From JAJECS01 sp965198185 (lineage in GTDB: Bacteria > Chloroflexota > UBA11872), in assembly GCA_965198185.1 (NCBI GenBank), contig CBDAOU010000002.1, positions 1,550,001 through 1,614,000 of the forward strand: DNA of 64,000 nt, given 5' to 3'. How positions within the stretch are numbered: the first letter of the stretch is position 1; each line of letters starts with the position of its first letter. This document shows, piece by piece, positions 17,713-25,396 of the stretch. The position numbers were made by a program, and so were the translations under genes. The notes under the pieces were generated by a model. The model did no database searches. It was not told the origin of the DNA and saw only the letters and a list, made by a program, of their open reading frames with translations.

Positions 17713-18612
17713 TCAGACGCTGACGAGCACCAGCCCCAGCGCCGCCAGACCCGCTCCGGCCAACGTGCCGCGGCTGTGGCGCTCATGCCACAACAGGTAG
17801 CCCGCGGCAATGGTGAGCAGCGCGGAGCCGGCACTTTGCGCGGGAAACACGATCGTGCCCGGCATGTCGCGCAACGCCAGCAGAATGAGGACCAGCTGGC
17901 CCATGTTGACGACGCCGGTCACGATCCCGAGGGCCAGCGGTTCGCGGAAGAAGGCGCGTCCGAAGCCCAATGACATGGAATCGTCGACCGCAGGGCGAGG
18001 CGCCGGCTGGATTCGCCGTCGCACGATGTAGGTCGCCAGCGCTATGGCGGTGGCCGCGGCGAAAGTCGCGGTGGCATAGAGCGGCAGATTCTCGATCGGG
18101 GCGACCTCCACGAATGCCTTGGCGGCGATGAGGCCGGCGCCGGTGACGGTGAGCGTGCCGATGACCACCGGCCAATACCACCACACCCGTAGCTGAGCGT
18201 CGTGGCTGCGGCCGCCGCGTGTGAGCAGCGGCAGCGCGGCCAGCAGCAACGCAATGCCGAGCAGCGTCGGCGGGTCCGGTCGTTCGCCGAACCAGACGAT
18301 CGAGGCGACCGTCGGCACGATGACCGACATGCGCAGCAGCACGAAGGTGATCCCGACGCCGGTGCGCACCAGCAGCAGATAGATGGCCACGACGGCCAGC
18401 GAGAAGCGCGCGCCCTGGACGATGCCCAGCAGCACGGTGGGGGCGTCCACGGTCGCGGTTCCGGCGACGGCCAGCCACACGACGCCGATGACCAGGCCGG
18501 TGGCATAGTTGGTCCCGGTCATGAGGAAGAAGTCGTAGCCGCGGGTCTGCGCCCGGCGCAGGGCGAGCGCAAAGCCAACCACGAATAGAATGTGCGCGAC
18601 GAGATAGCCCAT
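17713..18612 (-). CDS. EamA/DMT-superfamily membrane transporter
   Basis: About 300 residues from ATG 18612, with about ten hydrophobic segments in the two-fold repeat typical of drug/metabolite transporters. Visible helices include AHILFVVGFALALRR, GLVIGVVWLAVAG, FSLAVVAIYLLLV, LLGIALLLAALPLL and LLTIAAGYLLWHERHSRG. The last is the family-typical second EamA repeat end. The frame extends upstream to 18744, but that extension is not hydrophobic and would overlap the divergent gene. The cargo is unknown. Confidence 0.78.
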   Translation of the reverse strand: MGYLVAHILFVVGFALALRRAQTRGYDFFLMTGTNYATGLVIGVVWLAVAGTATVDAPTVLLGIVQGARFSLAVVAIYLLLVRTGVGITFVLLRMSVIVPTVASIVWFGERPDPPTLLGIALLLAALPLLTRGGRSHDAQLRVWWYWPVVIGTLTVTGAGLIAAKAFVEVAPIENLPLYATATFAAATAIALATYIVRRRIQPAPRPAVDDSMSLGFGRAFFREPLALGIVTGVVNMGQLVLILLALRDMPGTIVFPAQSAGSALLTIAAGYLLWHERHSRGTLAGAGLAALGLVLVSV

Positions 18613-18679
18613 GGCGTTCGCGGCATGGTCGGCTGCGGCTCCGCGGGTGGCAAACCCCGCGTGAAACGAACGGAGCGAT

Positions 18680-19636
18680 ATGGCCAGGTATTTGACCGAA
18701 GCGGACGTGGATCGCCTGGCCGACATGGACCTTGCGCTGCGCACCGTCGAGGCGTCGTTCGAGCGGCAAGGACGCGGGCTGGCGGCAAATGTGGGCCGCC
18801 GTCGGGCGCGAGCGCCTCAGGGTGCGCTGCAGTTGATGGGCGCGGCCGATCCCGAGCTGGGAGCGATGGGCGCCAAGCTCTATCCCAGCATCCCCGGCGG
18901 GCGCATCAGCTTTGTGGTGATTCTGTTCGACGCGAACAGCGGGGCTCTGAGCGCCGTCATCGAGGCGGGGCGCCTGAGCGGTCTCCGCACCGGGGCAGCG
19001 AGCGGGGTCTCGGTGAAATACCTGGCGCCACCCGAGGTCGGGTCCATCGGAATCATCGGCACCGGCCGGCAGGCTCGGACGCAGCTTGAAGCCGTGTGCG
19101 CCGTCCGACCGTCGGCGCGGGTGCGCGTGTTTTCGCGCGACCCGGCAAACGTTCAGCAGTTCGTCGCCGAGGTGACGTCCAAACTGAATGTTGAATTGGA
19201 ACCCGCAGCCACGCCCGAGGCGGCGGTGCGGGGCGCGCAGGTCGTCATCACGGCCACCAACGCCGCCGATCCCGTGATCGAGTCCGAGTGGATCGAGCCT
19301 GGGGCGCACGTCGTGGCGATGGGCACCAATCACCCGCAGCATCGAGAGCTGGACAGCGCCGCCGTTGCCCGCGCCGACCGTGTCTTCGTGGACGATCTGG
19401 AAGGCGCGAAGATTGAGTGCGGCGACCTGATCGGCGCCGTTGAGGACGGGGCGTTTCAGTGGGGACAGGCGGTCGAGCTGGGGCAGGTGGTCGCGGGACG
19501 CGCGCCCGGTCGCACCAGCCCGGACGAGATCACGCTGTTCGAGTCGCAGGGCATTGCGCTGTGGGACATCGCGCTGGGCCAGGTCGTACTCGAGCGCGCC
19601 GTGGCCGAGGGAATTGGCGTTTGCATCGGGGACTAG
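18680..19636 (+). CDS. Ornithine cyclodeaminase / mu-crystallin family protein
   Basis: A 318-residue NAD(P)-dependent protein. Features: SFVVILFDANSGALSAVIEAG, RTGAASGVSVKYLAPPE, the Rossmann motif GIIGTGRQARTQLEAV, then VVITATNAADPVI and AMGTNHPQHRELD. Members include ornithine cyclodeaminase, alanine dehydrogenase and ketimine reductases, and position-specific residues do not settle which. A GGAG precedes the ATG. Its stop lies only 19 bp before dop, so it is probably the first gene of the transcription unit that carries the pupylation cassette. Confidence 0.85.
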   Translation: MARYLTEADVDRLADMDLALRTVEASFERQGRGLAANVGRRRARAPQGALQLMGAADPELGAMGAKLYPSIPGGRISFVVILFDANSGALSAVIEAGRLSGLRTGAASGVSVKYLAPPEVGSIGIIGTGRQARTQLEAVCAVRPSARVRVFSRDPANVQQFVAEVTSKLNVELEPAATPEAAVRGAQVVITATNAADPVIESEWIEPGAHVVAMGTNHPQHRELDSAAVARADRVFVDDLEGAKIECGDLIGAVEDGAFQWGQAVELGQVVAGRAPGRTSPDEITLFESQGIALWDIALGQVVLERAVAEGIGVCIGD

Positions 19637-19655
19637 CGCCCACAGGAGTCGCGGT

Positions 19656-21140
19656 ATGAACCGGCCGGTCGGGATCGAGACTGAATACGGCCTCAACTGC
19701 GAGGGGTTTGCCGGACCGCCCGACTTTGCCTTTGAGTCGGCGATGCTGATTCACGCCGCGCCGCTTCCAGTCGCATTTCGCGGCTGGGACTACACGGACG
19801 AGGACCCGCGCCGCGACCTGCGCGGCACCCGCGTGGACGCTCTGGCGCGGGATGCGAACGACCACCTGGGCTCGACCGCCCAAAGCTCGCGCATGACCCG
19901 CGAAGAGCTGCTCGCCGATACCGTGCTGCTGAACGGGGCGCGGCTCTACAACGATCACAACCACCCGGAGTACTGCACGGACGCCTGTCGCACGGTGGTC
20001 GATCTCGTGGCGCAGGACCGCGCGGGCGAGGCGCTGATGCACGAGGCGGAGCAGGCGCATAACGCGCGCCTGGACGGCGGCCGGGTGCGGCTGGTGAAGA
20101 ACAACACGGACTACCACGGCCGCAGCTACGGCTGCCACGAGAACTATCTGACGTTGCGCGAGGTGCCGCTGGACCACCTGGTCGACGCGCTGGTGCCCTT
20201 TTTCGCAACGCGTCAAGTCTTCGCCGGCGCGGGGCGCGTGGGAATCGAAGGCGGCGATCCGGGCACGCTGCAGCTGTCGCAGCGGGCCGACTTCTTCGAA
20301 ACCGTGGTGGGGATCAACACCACGGCGCGCCGGCCCATCTTCAACACGCGCGACGAGCCGCACGCCGATCGGACCCGCTACCGGCGGCTGCACGTGATTG
20401 CCGGCGACGCCAACCGCAGCGAGTGGGCGACGGGCATGAAGACGGCGACAACGGCACTGGTGCTGGATGCAGTCGAGGCGGGGTGGCGGGCGCCTATCCG
20501 GCTGCGCGACCCCGTAGAAGCAGTCCAGCAGGTTTCGCACGACCTCACGCTGGGCGCCAGCATCGAACTCGACGACGGCCTCGCCGTTTCCCCCCTCGAT
20601 ATCCAACGCTGGTGGCTCCACGCCTGCGAACGCTTCCGCGGCCACGACCCAGAGACGGATTGGGTGCTGGATGAGTGGCGGCAGGTACTGACCGATCTGC
20701 GCGCCGACACGGCGGCCGCCGCGAACCGCGTCGACTGGGCGGCCAAGCTGGCGGTCCTGCGGGACCTCGGTCCGGAGCCGGATGCGGCGCGGCGCATCGA
20801 CTTTGGATACCACCTATTGGACCCGGCGCTCAGCGTGCATCAGTGGCTGACGGATCGCGGACGCATGCGCACGCTGGTAACGCCGGCGCAGGTCGAGGCG
20901 GCGCGCACCACGCCGCCACAAGGCACAAGAGCCGCTGTCCGTGGTCAGTTGCTGGCAAAGTTTGGTCCGGCGATCACGGCCATGGAGTGGGACCGCGTGC
21001 GCCTGCACGGCAATGGCGTTGACGTCACGGTGCGGCTGGACGAAGTCGTCGGACCCGGCATCGACCGGCTCAGCGCCCTGGTTGAGAACGCCGCAACCAT
21101 CGATGATGTAGTAGCCGCCCTTGACGCCGAAGGAGGATGA
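19656..21140 (+). CDS. dop: Pup deamidase/depupylase Dop
   Basis: A 494-residue carboxylate-amine-ligase-fold protein. The ATP/Mg glutamates are in GIETEYG (E8, E10). Residues 44-61 (WDYTDEDPRRDLRGTRVD) match the WDY...PLRDARG element that marks Dop and is absent from PafA. A long Dop-loop-like insertion follows, to about residue 85. The catalytic-type Asp is D100 in NGARLYNDHNHPEYCT, resembling the DHAHPEY of actinobacterial Dop. KNNTDYHGRSYGCHENY (148-164) is the shared nucleotide-binding motif. An AGGAG precedes the ATG. In known systems Dop deamidates Pup-Gln and removes Pup from substrates. Here the modifier already ends in Glu, so depupylation is the expected role. Confidence 0.92.
   Translation: MNRPVGIETEYGLNCEGFAGPPDFAFESAMLIHAAPLPVAFRGWDYTDEDPRRDLRGTRVDALARDANDHLGSTAQSSRMTREELLADTVLLNGARLYNDHNHPEYCTDACRTVVDLVAQDRAGEALMHEAEQAHNARLDGGRVRLVKNNTDYHGRSYGCHENYLTLREVPLDHLVDALVPFFATRQVFAGAGRVGIEGGDPGTLQLSQRADFFETVVGINTTARRPIFNTRDEPHADRTRYRRLHVIAGDANRSEWATGMKTATTALVLDAVEAGWRAPIRLRDPVEAVQQVSHDLTLGASIELDDGLAVSPLDIQRWWLHACERFRGHDPETDWVLDEWRQVLTDLRADTAAAANRVDWAAKLAVLRDLGPEPDAARRIDFGYHLLDPALSVHQWLTDRGRMRTLVTPAQVEAARTTPPQGTRAAVRGQLLAKFGPAITAMEWDRVRLHGNGVDVTVRLDEVVGPGIDRLSALVENAATIDDVVAALDAEGG
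21129..21136 (+). promoter_or_regulatory. Strong Shine-Dalgarno for the pup-like gene, embedded in the dop stop
   Basis: GAAGGAGG ends seven bases before the ATG at 21144 and overlaps the last codons and TGA of dop. It is among the best ribosome sites in the window. It supports translation of the small downstream frame and coupling to dop. Confidence 0.8.
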
Positions 21141-21143
21141 GCG

Positions 21144-21317
21144 ATGAGCATCACTTGGCGAGCCGTGCCGCGGGGCGAGGTCGAGGCCCCGCCCGACCCG
21201 GCCAAAACGGTTCCTGACGAAGAGACCACGCCGGCGGAGGATGACGACCTGGGCGAGCACGTCCGGCGCATCATCCGTGAGATCCCGGACCCGACGCCGC
21301 AGCCCGGGGGCGAGTAG
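21144..21317 (+). CDS. pup: Pup-like protein modifier (prokaryotic ubiquitin-like protein), C-terminal GGE
   Basis: A 57-residue protein, too short for a default gene caller. It starts MSITWRAVPRGEVEAPP, is acidic and Pro-rich in the middle (PDEETTPAEDDDLGEH), has one short helix-prone segment (HVRRIIREI, 39-47) and ends PDPTPQPGGE. The C-terminal Gly-Gly-Glu is the conjugation-competent end known from pupylation. The gene sits 3 bp after dop, has a perfect ribosome site, and is 12 bp before pafA, exactly where Pup lies in known clusters. It has one lysine (K21). The sequence before GGE is unlike actinobacterial Pup (no Tyr-Val-Gln-Lys type tail). It could be a divergent Pup or a member of the UBact group. 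The call rests on position, size and C-terminus. Confidence 0.85.
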   Translation: MSITWRAVPRGEVEAPPDPAKTVPDEETTPAEDDDLGEHVRRIIREIPDPTPQPGGE

Positions 21318-21329
21318 CCGCCGCGGCCG

Positions 21330-22823
21330 ATGAAGGACGCGCTGTTCGGCACGGAGATCGAGTTCGCCAGCGCGGGCGAGTTCGAGCCGGCACGGGCCGC
21401 CACGCTGGTCAAGAACCTGATATTTGCCGAGCGACGCTTCGGCATCATCGACCCCGCGCCGCGGGAGTGGGACGAAGCGCCGGGCAACGGCGGCTTCCTG
21501 TTCAACGGCGCGCGGCTCTACCTGGACTCCGGCCACATCGAATATGCGACGGCCGAGTGCCGCACGTTGGACGACATCGTGGAGCAGGAGAACGCGGCGG
21601 ACGCCCTACTGCTGGACGCCGTGGAGAGCCAGGAGTTGAATCGCCGGCTGTTCTTCATCAAGAACAACACCGACTACTTGGGCAACACGTTTGGCTATCA
21701 CGAGAACTACGCGGTGCGGCGCAGCCCCCTCAGCCTGGACATGGCGGCCGGCTTGATGCCCTTCTTGACCACGCGGCAACTTTACGCCGGCGCCGGCATG
21801 ACGATCACCGACCGGGACGACGGCGGACTGCCGTTTCACATCTCGCAGCGGGCAGCGTTCGTGACGGTCGATATGAGCCAGCGCGTCCGCTTCGGCGGCC
21901 GGCCCATCATCAATCTGCGGGACGAGCCGCTGGCGGATGACGCCGGGCTGCGGCGGCTGCACGTGATCGTGGGCGACGCCAACCGCAGCGAATTCGCCAC
22001 GGCGTTGAAGATCGGCTCGACCGCGCTGGTCGCCCAACTCCTGGAGAGCGGCTGGGATCCGGATCTGGCGCTGCAGGCGCCGGTGCACACGCTCAAGGAG
22101 ATTTCAAGCAATCCGGCCGGCCCGTGGTCGGTCGTGCTGGCCGACGGCCGAAGCATGTCGGCGCTCGACATTCAGCGAATCTATCGCGACGCCGCCGACC
22201 GGGCCTTCCGCGGGCGCGACAGCGACACGGACTGGACCCTCGACGCCTGGGCCGAGTGTCTCGACGGCCTGGAAGGCGATCCGACGGCTCTGGTGGGGAA
22301 AGTGGACTGGGTCACCAAGCTCGAGCAACTGCGCCGCTTTGCCGCCGACTCACCCGAAGGCTGGGCCGACCCCGATCTGGTGAAGGTCGACCTGGCCTAC
22401 CACCACATCGATCCCACGGTGAGCATCTTTGCCGAGCTGCAGCGCCGCGGCGTCGCGCCGCGCCGAACGCAGGGCGACGTGAACCCGCTTGCCGTTCCCA
22501 CGGGCACGCGGGCGCGCGCCCGTGGCCGCATCGTGCGCGCGCTGGTGGAGGCCAAGGCCGACGCGCTCATCGATTGGAAGGACGTCCACCGCAACCTCGG
22601 CGCGCTGACGAATTGGAACGACCAGCTATTCCTCGTGTACCAGTACATTGAGGACTGGCATGAGCTTGACGCCTACGGCGGCTGGGACGTCATCCCCTAC
22701 CTGATCGACTGGACCGGCATCGGAGTGCGCGGCAACCTCTGCGAGTTGCCCAATCCCTTCGAGAGCTACACCGCCGACGCGGAGGAATTTGCCGACAAGC
22801 TGGGCGGGTACCTGCGCCCCTAG
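21330..22823 (+). CDS. pafA: Pup-protein ligase PafA
   Basis: A 497-residue carboxylate-amine-ligase-fold enzyme that phosphorylates the C-terminal Glu of Pup and joins it to substrate lysines. GTEIEFA supplies the metal-binding glutamates (E9, E11). The catalytic-type Asp is D66 in NGARLYLDSGHIEYATAEC, matching the RLYLDxGSHPEYAT element of PafA, with Pro replaced by Ile. KNNTDYLGNTFGYHENY (111-127) is the nucleotide motif. It lacks the WDY element and Dop loop of its upstream paralogue, which separates the two roles. The C-terminal domain is present (IDWTGIGVRGNLCELPNP). It starts 12 bp after pup. Its stop overlaps a convergent marR gene by four bases. Confidence 0.92.
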   Translation: MKDALFGTEIEFASAGEFEPARAATLVKNLIFAERRFGIIDPAPREWDEAPGNGGFLFNGARLYLDSGHIEYATAECRTLDDIVEQENAADALLLDAVESQELNRRLFFIKNNTDYLGNTFGYHENYAVRRSPLSLDMAAGLMPFLTTRQLYAGAGMTITDRDDGGLPFHISQRAAFVTVDMSQRVRFGGRPIINLRDEPLADDAGLRRLHVIVGDANRSEFATALKIGSTALVAQLLESGWDPDLALQAPVHTLKEISSNPAGPWSVVLADGRSMSALDIQRIYRDAADRAFRGRDSDTDWTLDAWAECLDGLEGDPTALVGKVDWVTKLEQLRRFAADSPEGWADPDLVKVDLAYHHIDPTVSIFAELQRRGVAPRRTQGDVNPLAVPTGTRARARGRIVRALVEAKADALIDWKDVHRNLGALTNWNDQLFLVYQYIEDWHELDAYGGWDVIPYLIDWTGIGVRGNLCELPNPFESYTADAEEFADKLGGYLRP

Positions 22824-23278
22824 CCTGAGGCCGCGCCATTCAGCACGGCGGTCAGGTCGTCCATGGCGGCCGCGAGGTCGGCAAGTTGACGCTTGCCGTA
22901 TCGGCGGGTGAGGGACGCCTCGGCCGCCTCGAGCTCCGCGCGCACGCCCTGCCACTTGGACCGACCGCGGCTGGTGAGCATCAACTGAAACGAACGGCGG
23001 TCGTTGGGATCGATTTCCGCCGTGATCTGCTCGCTGTTGACGAGCCGCTTCACCAGCTCGGAGGTGGCCGCCGGGCTGCGTCCAAGCTCGCGTGAGAGCT
23101 CCGTGGGCGTAACCGGGCCCTCGGCCTCAGCCAGAAACTGCAACGCTCGGGCCAGCGGCAGCGAGACACCTGCCCGCTCGCAGGCCGAGTTGAGGTACTC
23201 GGAAACCTGGTGGGACCCAATCAACACTCGATGGATGACGAGGTCCGTCTTGCCGTTGCTCTGGCTTCGCGTGCTCAT
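22820..23278 (-). CDS. MarR-family transcriptional regulator
   Basis: A 152-residue winged-helix regulator. The core LPLARALQFLAEAEGPVTPT, ELSRELGRSPAATSELVKRL and EIDPNDRRSFQLMLTSRGR shows the HTH and the DxRxxxLxLTxxG wing typical of MarR. MarR proteins usually repress adjacent or divergent genes and respond to small phenolic or oxidative ligands. Here it converges on pafA with a 4 bp overlap, and nothing lies divergently within about 350 bp. The target is unclear. Confidence 0.86.
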   Translation of the reverse strand: MSTRSQSNGKTDLVIHRVLIGSHQVSEYLNSACERAGVSLPLARALQFLAEAEGPVTPTELSRELGRSPAATSELVKRLVNSEQITAEIDPNDRRSFQLMLTSRGRSKWQGVRAELEAAEASLTRRYGKRQLADLAAAMDDLTAVLNGAASG

Positions 23279-23635
23279 ACGCTCGGGTCTCTCCTCTGGT
23301 GGTGCCGGCGCGCAGGTATCTCAAAGGTCACGCGCGGGGAATCGTGCAAGCGGCCGTGTGACCGTGCCTCGATTCCTTCTGTTATACGGCATTTGACAAT
23401 GTCACACAACACGACCGGCGCAATGGTGCGGGATGTTGGAGCTCAGCGGGCCGGCGCCGCGGCGCAATGCCGTCCCGACGCAAGACATCCAGACGCGAAT
23501 TCAGACCGGCGACCGCGTGAATGCGGGTGCGACTGGATTCTGGGTCGGGCCCGAAGTGACAGGAATCGATCCCACCGCGCAGGGGACAGGCCCAGCGCAC
23601 CCTGCTGATGGCGGCTCCGTCGCGGGTGTCGTGAG
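23279..23635. other. Intergenic stretch without a recognisable gene
   Basis: About 357 bp between the MarR gene and the VapBC module. It holds a TTGACA at 23393-23398 without a well-spaced -10 box, and a repeat-like tract near 23528-23562 (GGATTCTGGGTCGGGCCCGAAGTGAC split over the stem) with imperfect dyad symmetry. No open frame here looks coding. Confidence 0.5.
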
Positions 23636-24025
23636 TCAGGCAGCCTCAATGTCGGTGCGGGCAAAGTCGTCGCCCTTGAACAGCAACGGCTCGCGCGACA
23701 GTCTTCCGCCAGCGCATAGCTGAAGCAATCGCCGAAGTCTCAGTCCCGCCGGGTGGTTGCCCTTGCCGAACCGCCGCCAAGCCAATCGCGCGGCCCGCGC
23801 CTGGTCCGGATTGACCGGGACCAATTCGATTTCCGCTGCTTGCAGGAACCCATCGAGCGCATGCCCGGCCGCGGGGCCGCTACGGCTTTCCAGGACGATG
23901 GCTGCCTCGAGGAAACCGACGGCCGACATGCGGCAGCGCACAGCCCTCGCCATCGCCTCGTCAAAGCGCTGCGCGTCCGACTCACCGAGCAGCACCGCGA
24001 GCACAGCTGAAGTGTCGACGATCAC
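23636..24025 (-). pseudogene. vapC: VapC PIN-domain toxin with a short out-of-frame patch
   Basis: A 129-residue PIN-domain endoribonuclease relative. It opens with MIVDTSAVLAVLLGE (first acidic residue D4) and ends EPLLFKGDDFARTDIEAA, as in close VapC relatives. Between them, after GKGNHPAGL, the reading gives RLRRLLQLCAGGRLS. Shifted by one base, the same DNA encodes GDCFSYALAEDCR, the conserved catalytic segment. So a one-base gain near 23737 and a two-base gain near 23693 restore the frame at both ends but scramble about 15 residues, removing the catalytic Asp. The antitoxin gene overlaps it by four bases upstream. Confidence 0.82.
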
Positions 24026-24279
24026 TTCGGCAGGCCCCGCTCGTCATAGAGCAGCTCGCCGTGGTCGACGGCGGAGGGGCCTTCGCCGATCAGGCTGGCG
24101 CAACGCTCGGCGATAGCGCGCATATCCCGCAGGCGCTCGTCGACGGAGCGTTGGCGCCGCTCGCGGCGCAGACGCTCCTCCAGCGCAACCGTGATCGCGC
24201 CGGTCATGGTTTCGCCCGTCAACTGCGCCAACTCGCGCGCCAGGCGGCAGGTTTCCTCGTTCTTGATGTTGAGGCTCAT
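24022..24279 (-). CDS. vapB: VapB-type antitoxin
   Basis: An 85-residue ribbon-helix-helix-like antitoxin beginning MSLNIKNEETCRLARELAQL and continuing TGETMTGAITVALEERLRRE, the usual VapB/PSK-type N-terminus that binds operator DNA. The C-terminal tail (DHGELLYDERGLPK) would occupy the VapC active site. It overlaps vapC by ATGA and is the first gene of the pair. It appears intact although its toxin is damaged. Confidence 0.87.
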   Translation of the reverse strand: MSLNIKNEETCRLARELAQLTGETMTGAITVALEERLRRERRQRSVDERLRDMRAIAERCASLIGEGPSAVDHGELLYDERGLPK

Positions 24280-24481
24280 CGGAGTTCTCGGGGTAGAAGC
24301 ATTGAGAGCATTTCTACCATACGCTGTGGTTCCTTGGGGATTGCGTGATACGCGTGGCGGCCGCCGGAGGCAGGGAGAGCGCTACTTCCGCCATCAGCGG
24401 GCCGTCCCCATGCACTCCTCGGAAGCTGGAAAATTGCCCGTCCCGTCGTCACTGCGCTGTCGACTGAATTGAGCAAGCCGC

Positions 24482-24509
24482 TCGACATCCCTGCCCGAGA
24501 CTATATAGT
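24482..24509 (+). promoter_or_regulatory. Candidate sigma-70-type promoter for the HicB-HicA pair
   Basis: TCGACA (24482-24487), a 16-base spacer, then TATAGT (24504-24509). An unusually A/G-rich leader (24508-24545, almost all purines) separates it from the ATG at 24555. Base composition here is strikingly unlike the surrounding GC-rich DNA, which fits a promoter or a foreign segment. Assigned by eye only. Confidence 0.42.
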
Positions 24510-24554
24510 AGCAGAGATAGAAGAAAGAAGTAGAAGAACTGAAGAGTCCGCCAG

Positions 24555-25127
24555 ATGAACTTCCAGATCCAAAACAAGTCGTATGCAATCACGCCTGACG
24601 ATGTCCTGAGTGCCACACGGGATGTCGAGCCCAACACTCTCGATGGGCGACACAAGTACTTTGTCACCCTCCATGGGCGGCTATACCCGGTCAAACAGGT
24701 TCTTCAACTAGTCACTGGCCTGGCGCCGCTCGGGTTCACATCGCAGTACGCGCTCAGCATCCTTCCCAGGCTGGGATTCGAGATATCAAGACGTCCTGAC
24801 GAGATGGTTTACGGCGCTCCGGTATCCGCGCGGAATGCGGGGATTCATGCGGCAGAGCCATCTCCGGAAGCGACCGTGGCCGTGGATGCGCCTGCGGACG
24901 GCCAGGACCGCCTCAAGCTTCTGGTCGTCTTCGAGCGTGACGAGGACGGCTGGGAGGTGGTGAGTTGTCCCACGCTGCCAGGCTGTCACAGCCAGGGGCG
25001 GACGAGGGACGAGGCGCTGGCCAACATTCGCGAAGCCATTCGGGGCTACCTGGCAAGCATGCGTGAGCATGGGGACCGTTTGCCGTCTTCATCCGAGTTT
25101 CAGGTCCTCGAAGTCCCCGTCGCCTAG
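24555..25127 (+). CDS. hicB: HicB-family antitoxin with an N-terminal extra domain
   Basis: A 190-residue protein with two parts. Residues 118-185 are a HicB/UPF0150 fold: LKLLVVFERDEDGWEVVSCP, LPGCHSQGRTRDEALANIRE and AIRGYLASMREHGD. Residues 1-80 are a separate module, SYAITPDDVLSATRDVEP then HKYFVTLHGRLYPVKQVLQL and GFTSQYALSILPRLGFEI, similar in style to small N-terminal modules seen before restriction-type enzymes. The linker (about 85-117) is disordered. HicB normally inhibits HicA and represses the operon; the added module may supply DNA or target recognition. The gene precedes hicA, the reverse of the common toxin-first order. Confidence 0.78.
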   Translation: MNFQIQNKSYAITPDDVLSATRDVEPNTLDGRHKYFVTLHGRLYPVKQVLQLVTGLAPLGFTSQYALSILPRLGFEISRRPDEMVYGAPVSARNAGIHAAEPSPEATVAVDAPADGQDRLKLLVVFERDEDGWEVVSCPTLPGCHSQGRTRDEALANIREAIRGYLASMREHGDRLPSSSEFQVLEVPVA

Positions 25128-25348
25128 TGGCGCGTCTGCCCGTCATTTCGGGCGACGAGTTCGTCAAGGCAGTGGCTCCGATCGGCTTTAGCTGGGACCG
25201 CACACAGGGCAGCCACATGATCCTGATCGGGCCGGCGGGCCGCAGGCTCGCGGTGCCCAGACACCGGGAGCTGGGGCGAGGTCTGCTGCGAGCGCTGATC
25301 CGCGACGCCGGCCTGACGAGGAACGAATTCCTCAAACTTCTGCGCTGA
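25127..25348 (+). CDS. hicA: HicA-family mRNA interferase toxin
   Basis: A 73-residue double-stranded-RNA-binding-like toxin. It starts with GTG at 25127, sharing one base with the hicB TAG. SGDEFVKAVAPIGF, the catalytic-type histidine in QGSHMILIGP, and VPRHRELGRGLLRALIRDAG then LTRNEFLKLL are all family features. It appears intact, so with the extended HicB it is the best candidate for a working toxin-antitoxin pair in this block. Confidence 0.87.
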   Translation: MARLPVISGDEFVKAVAPIGFSWDRTQGSHMILIGPAGRRLAVPRHRELGRGLLRALIRDAGLTRNEFLKLLR

Positions 25349-25396
25349 CTGCTGCCGACAGGCCGGCCACACGGCCGGCAGCCCGGTGTCCGGTGG

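Noticed and set aside
17783..19696. A 637-codon open frame on the minus strand
   Set aside because: It runs antisense through the OCD gene and across the transporter, is Arg/His/Pro-rich, and shows no domain. High GC content makes such shadow frames common.
23390..23420. TTGACA at 23393 as a promoter for a plus-strand gene
   Set aside because: No matching -10 at 16-18 bases and no plus-strand gene before 24555.
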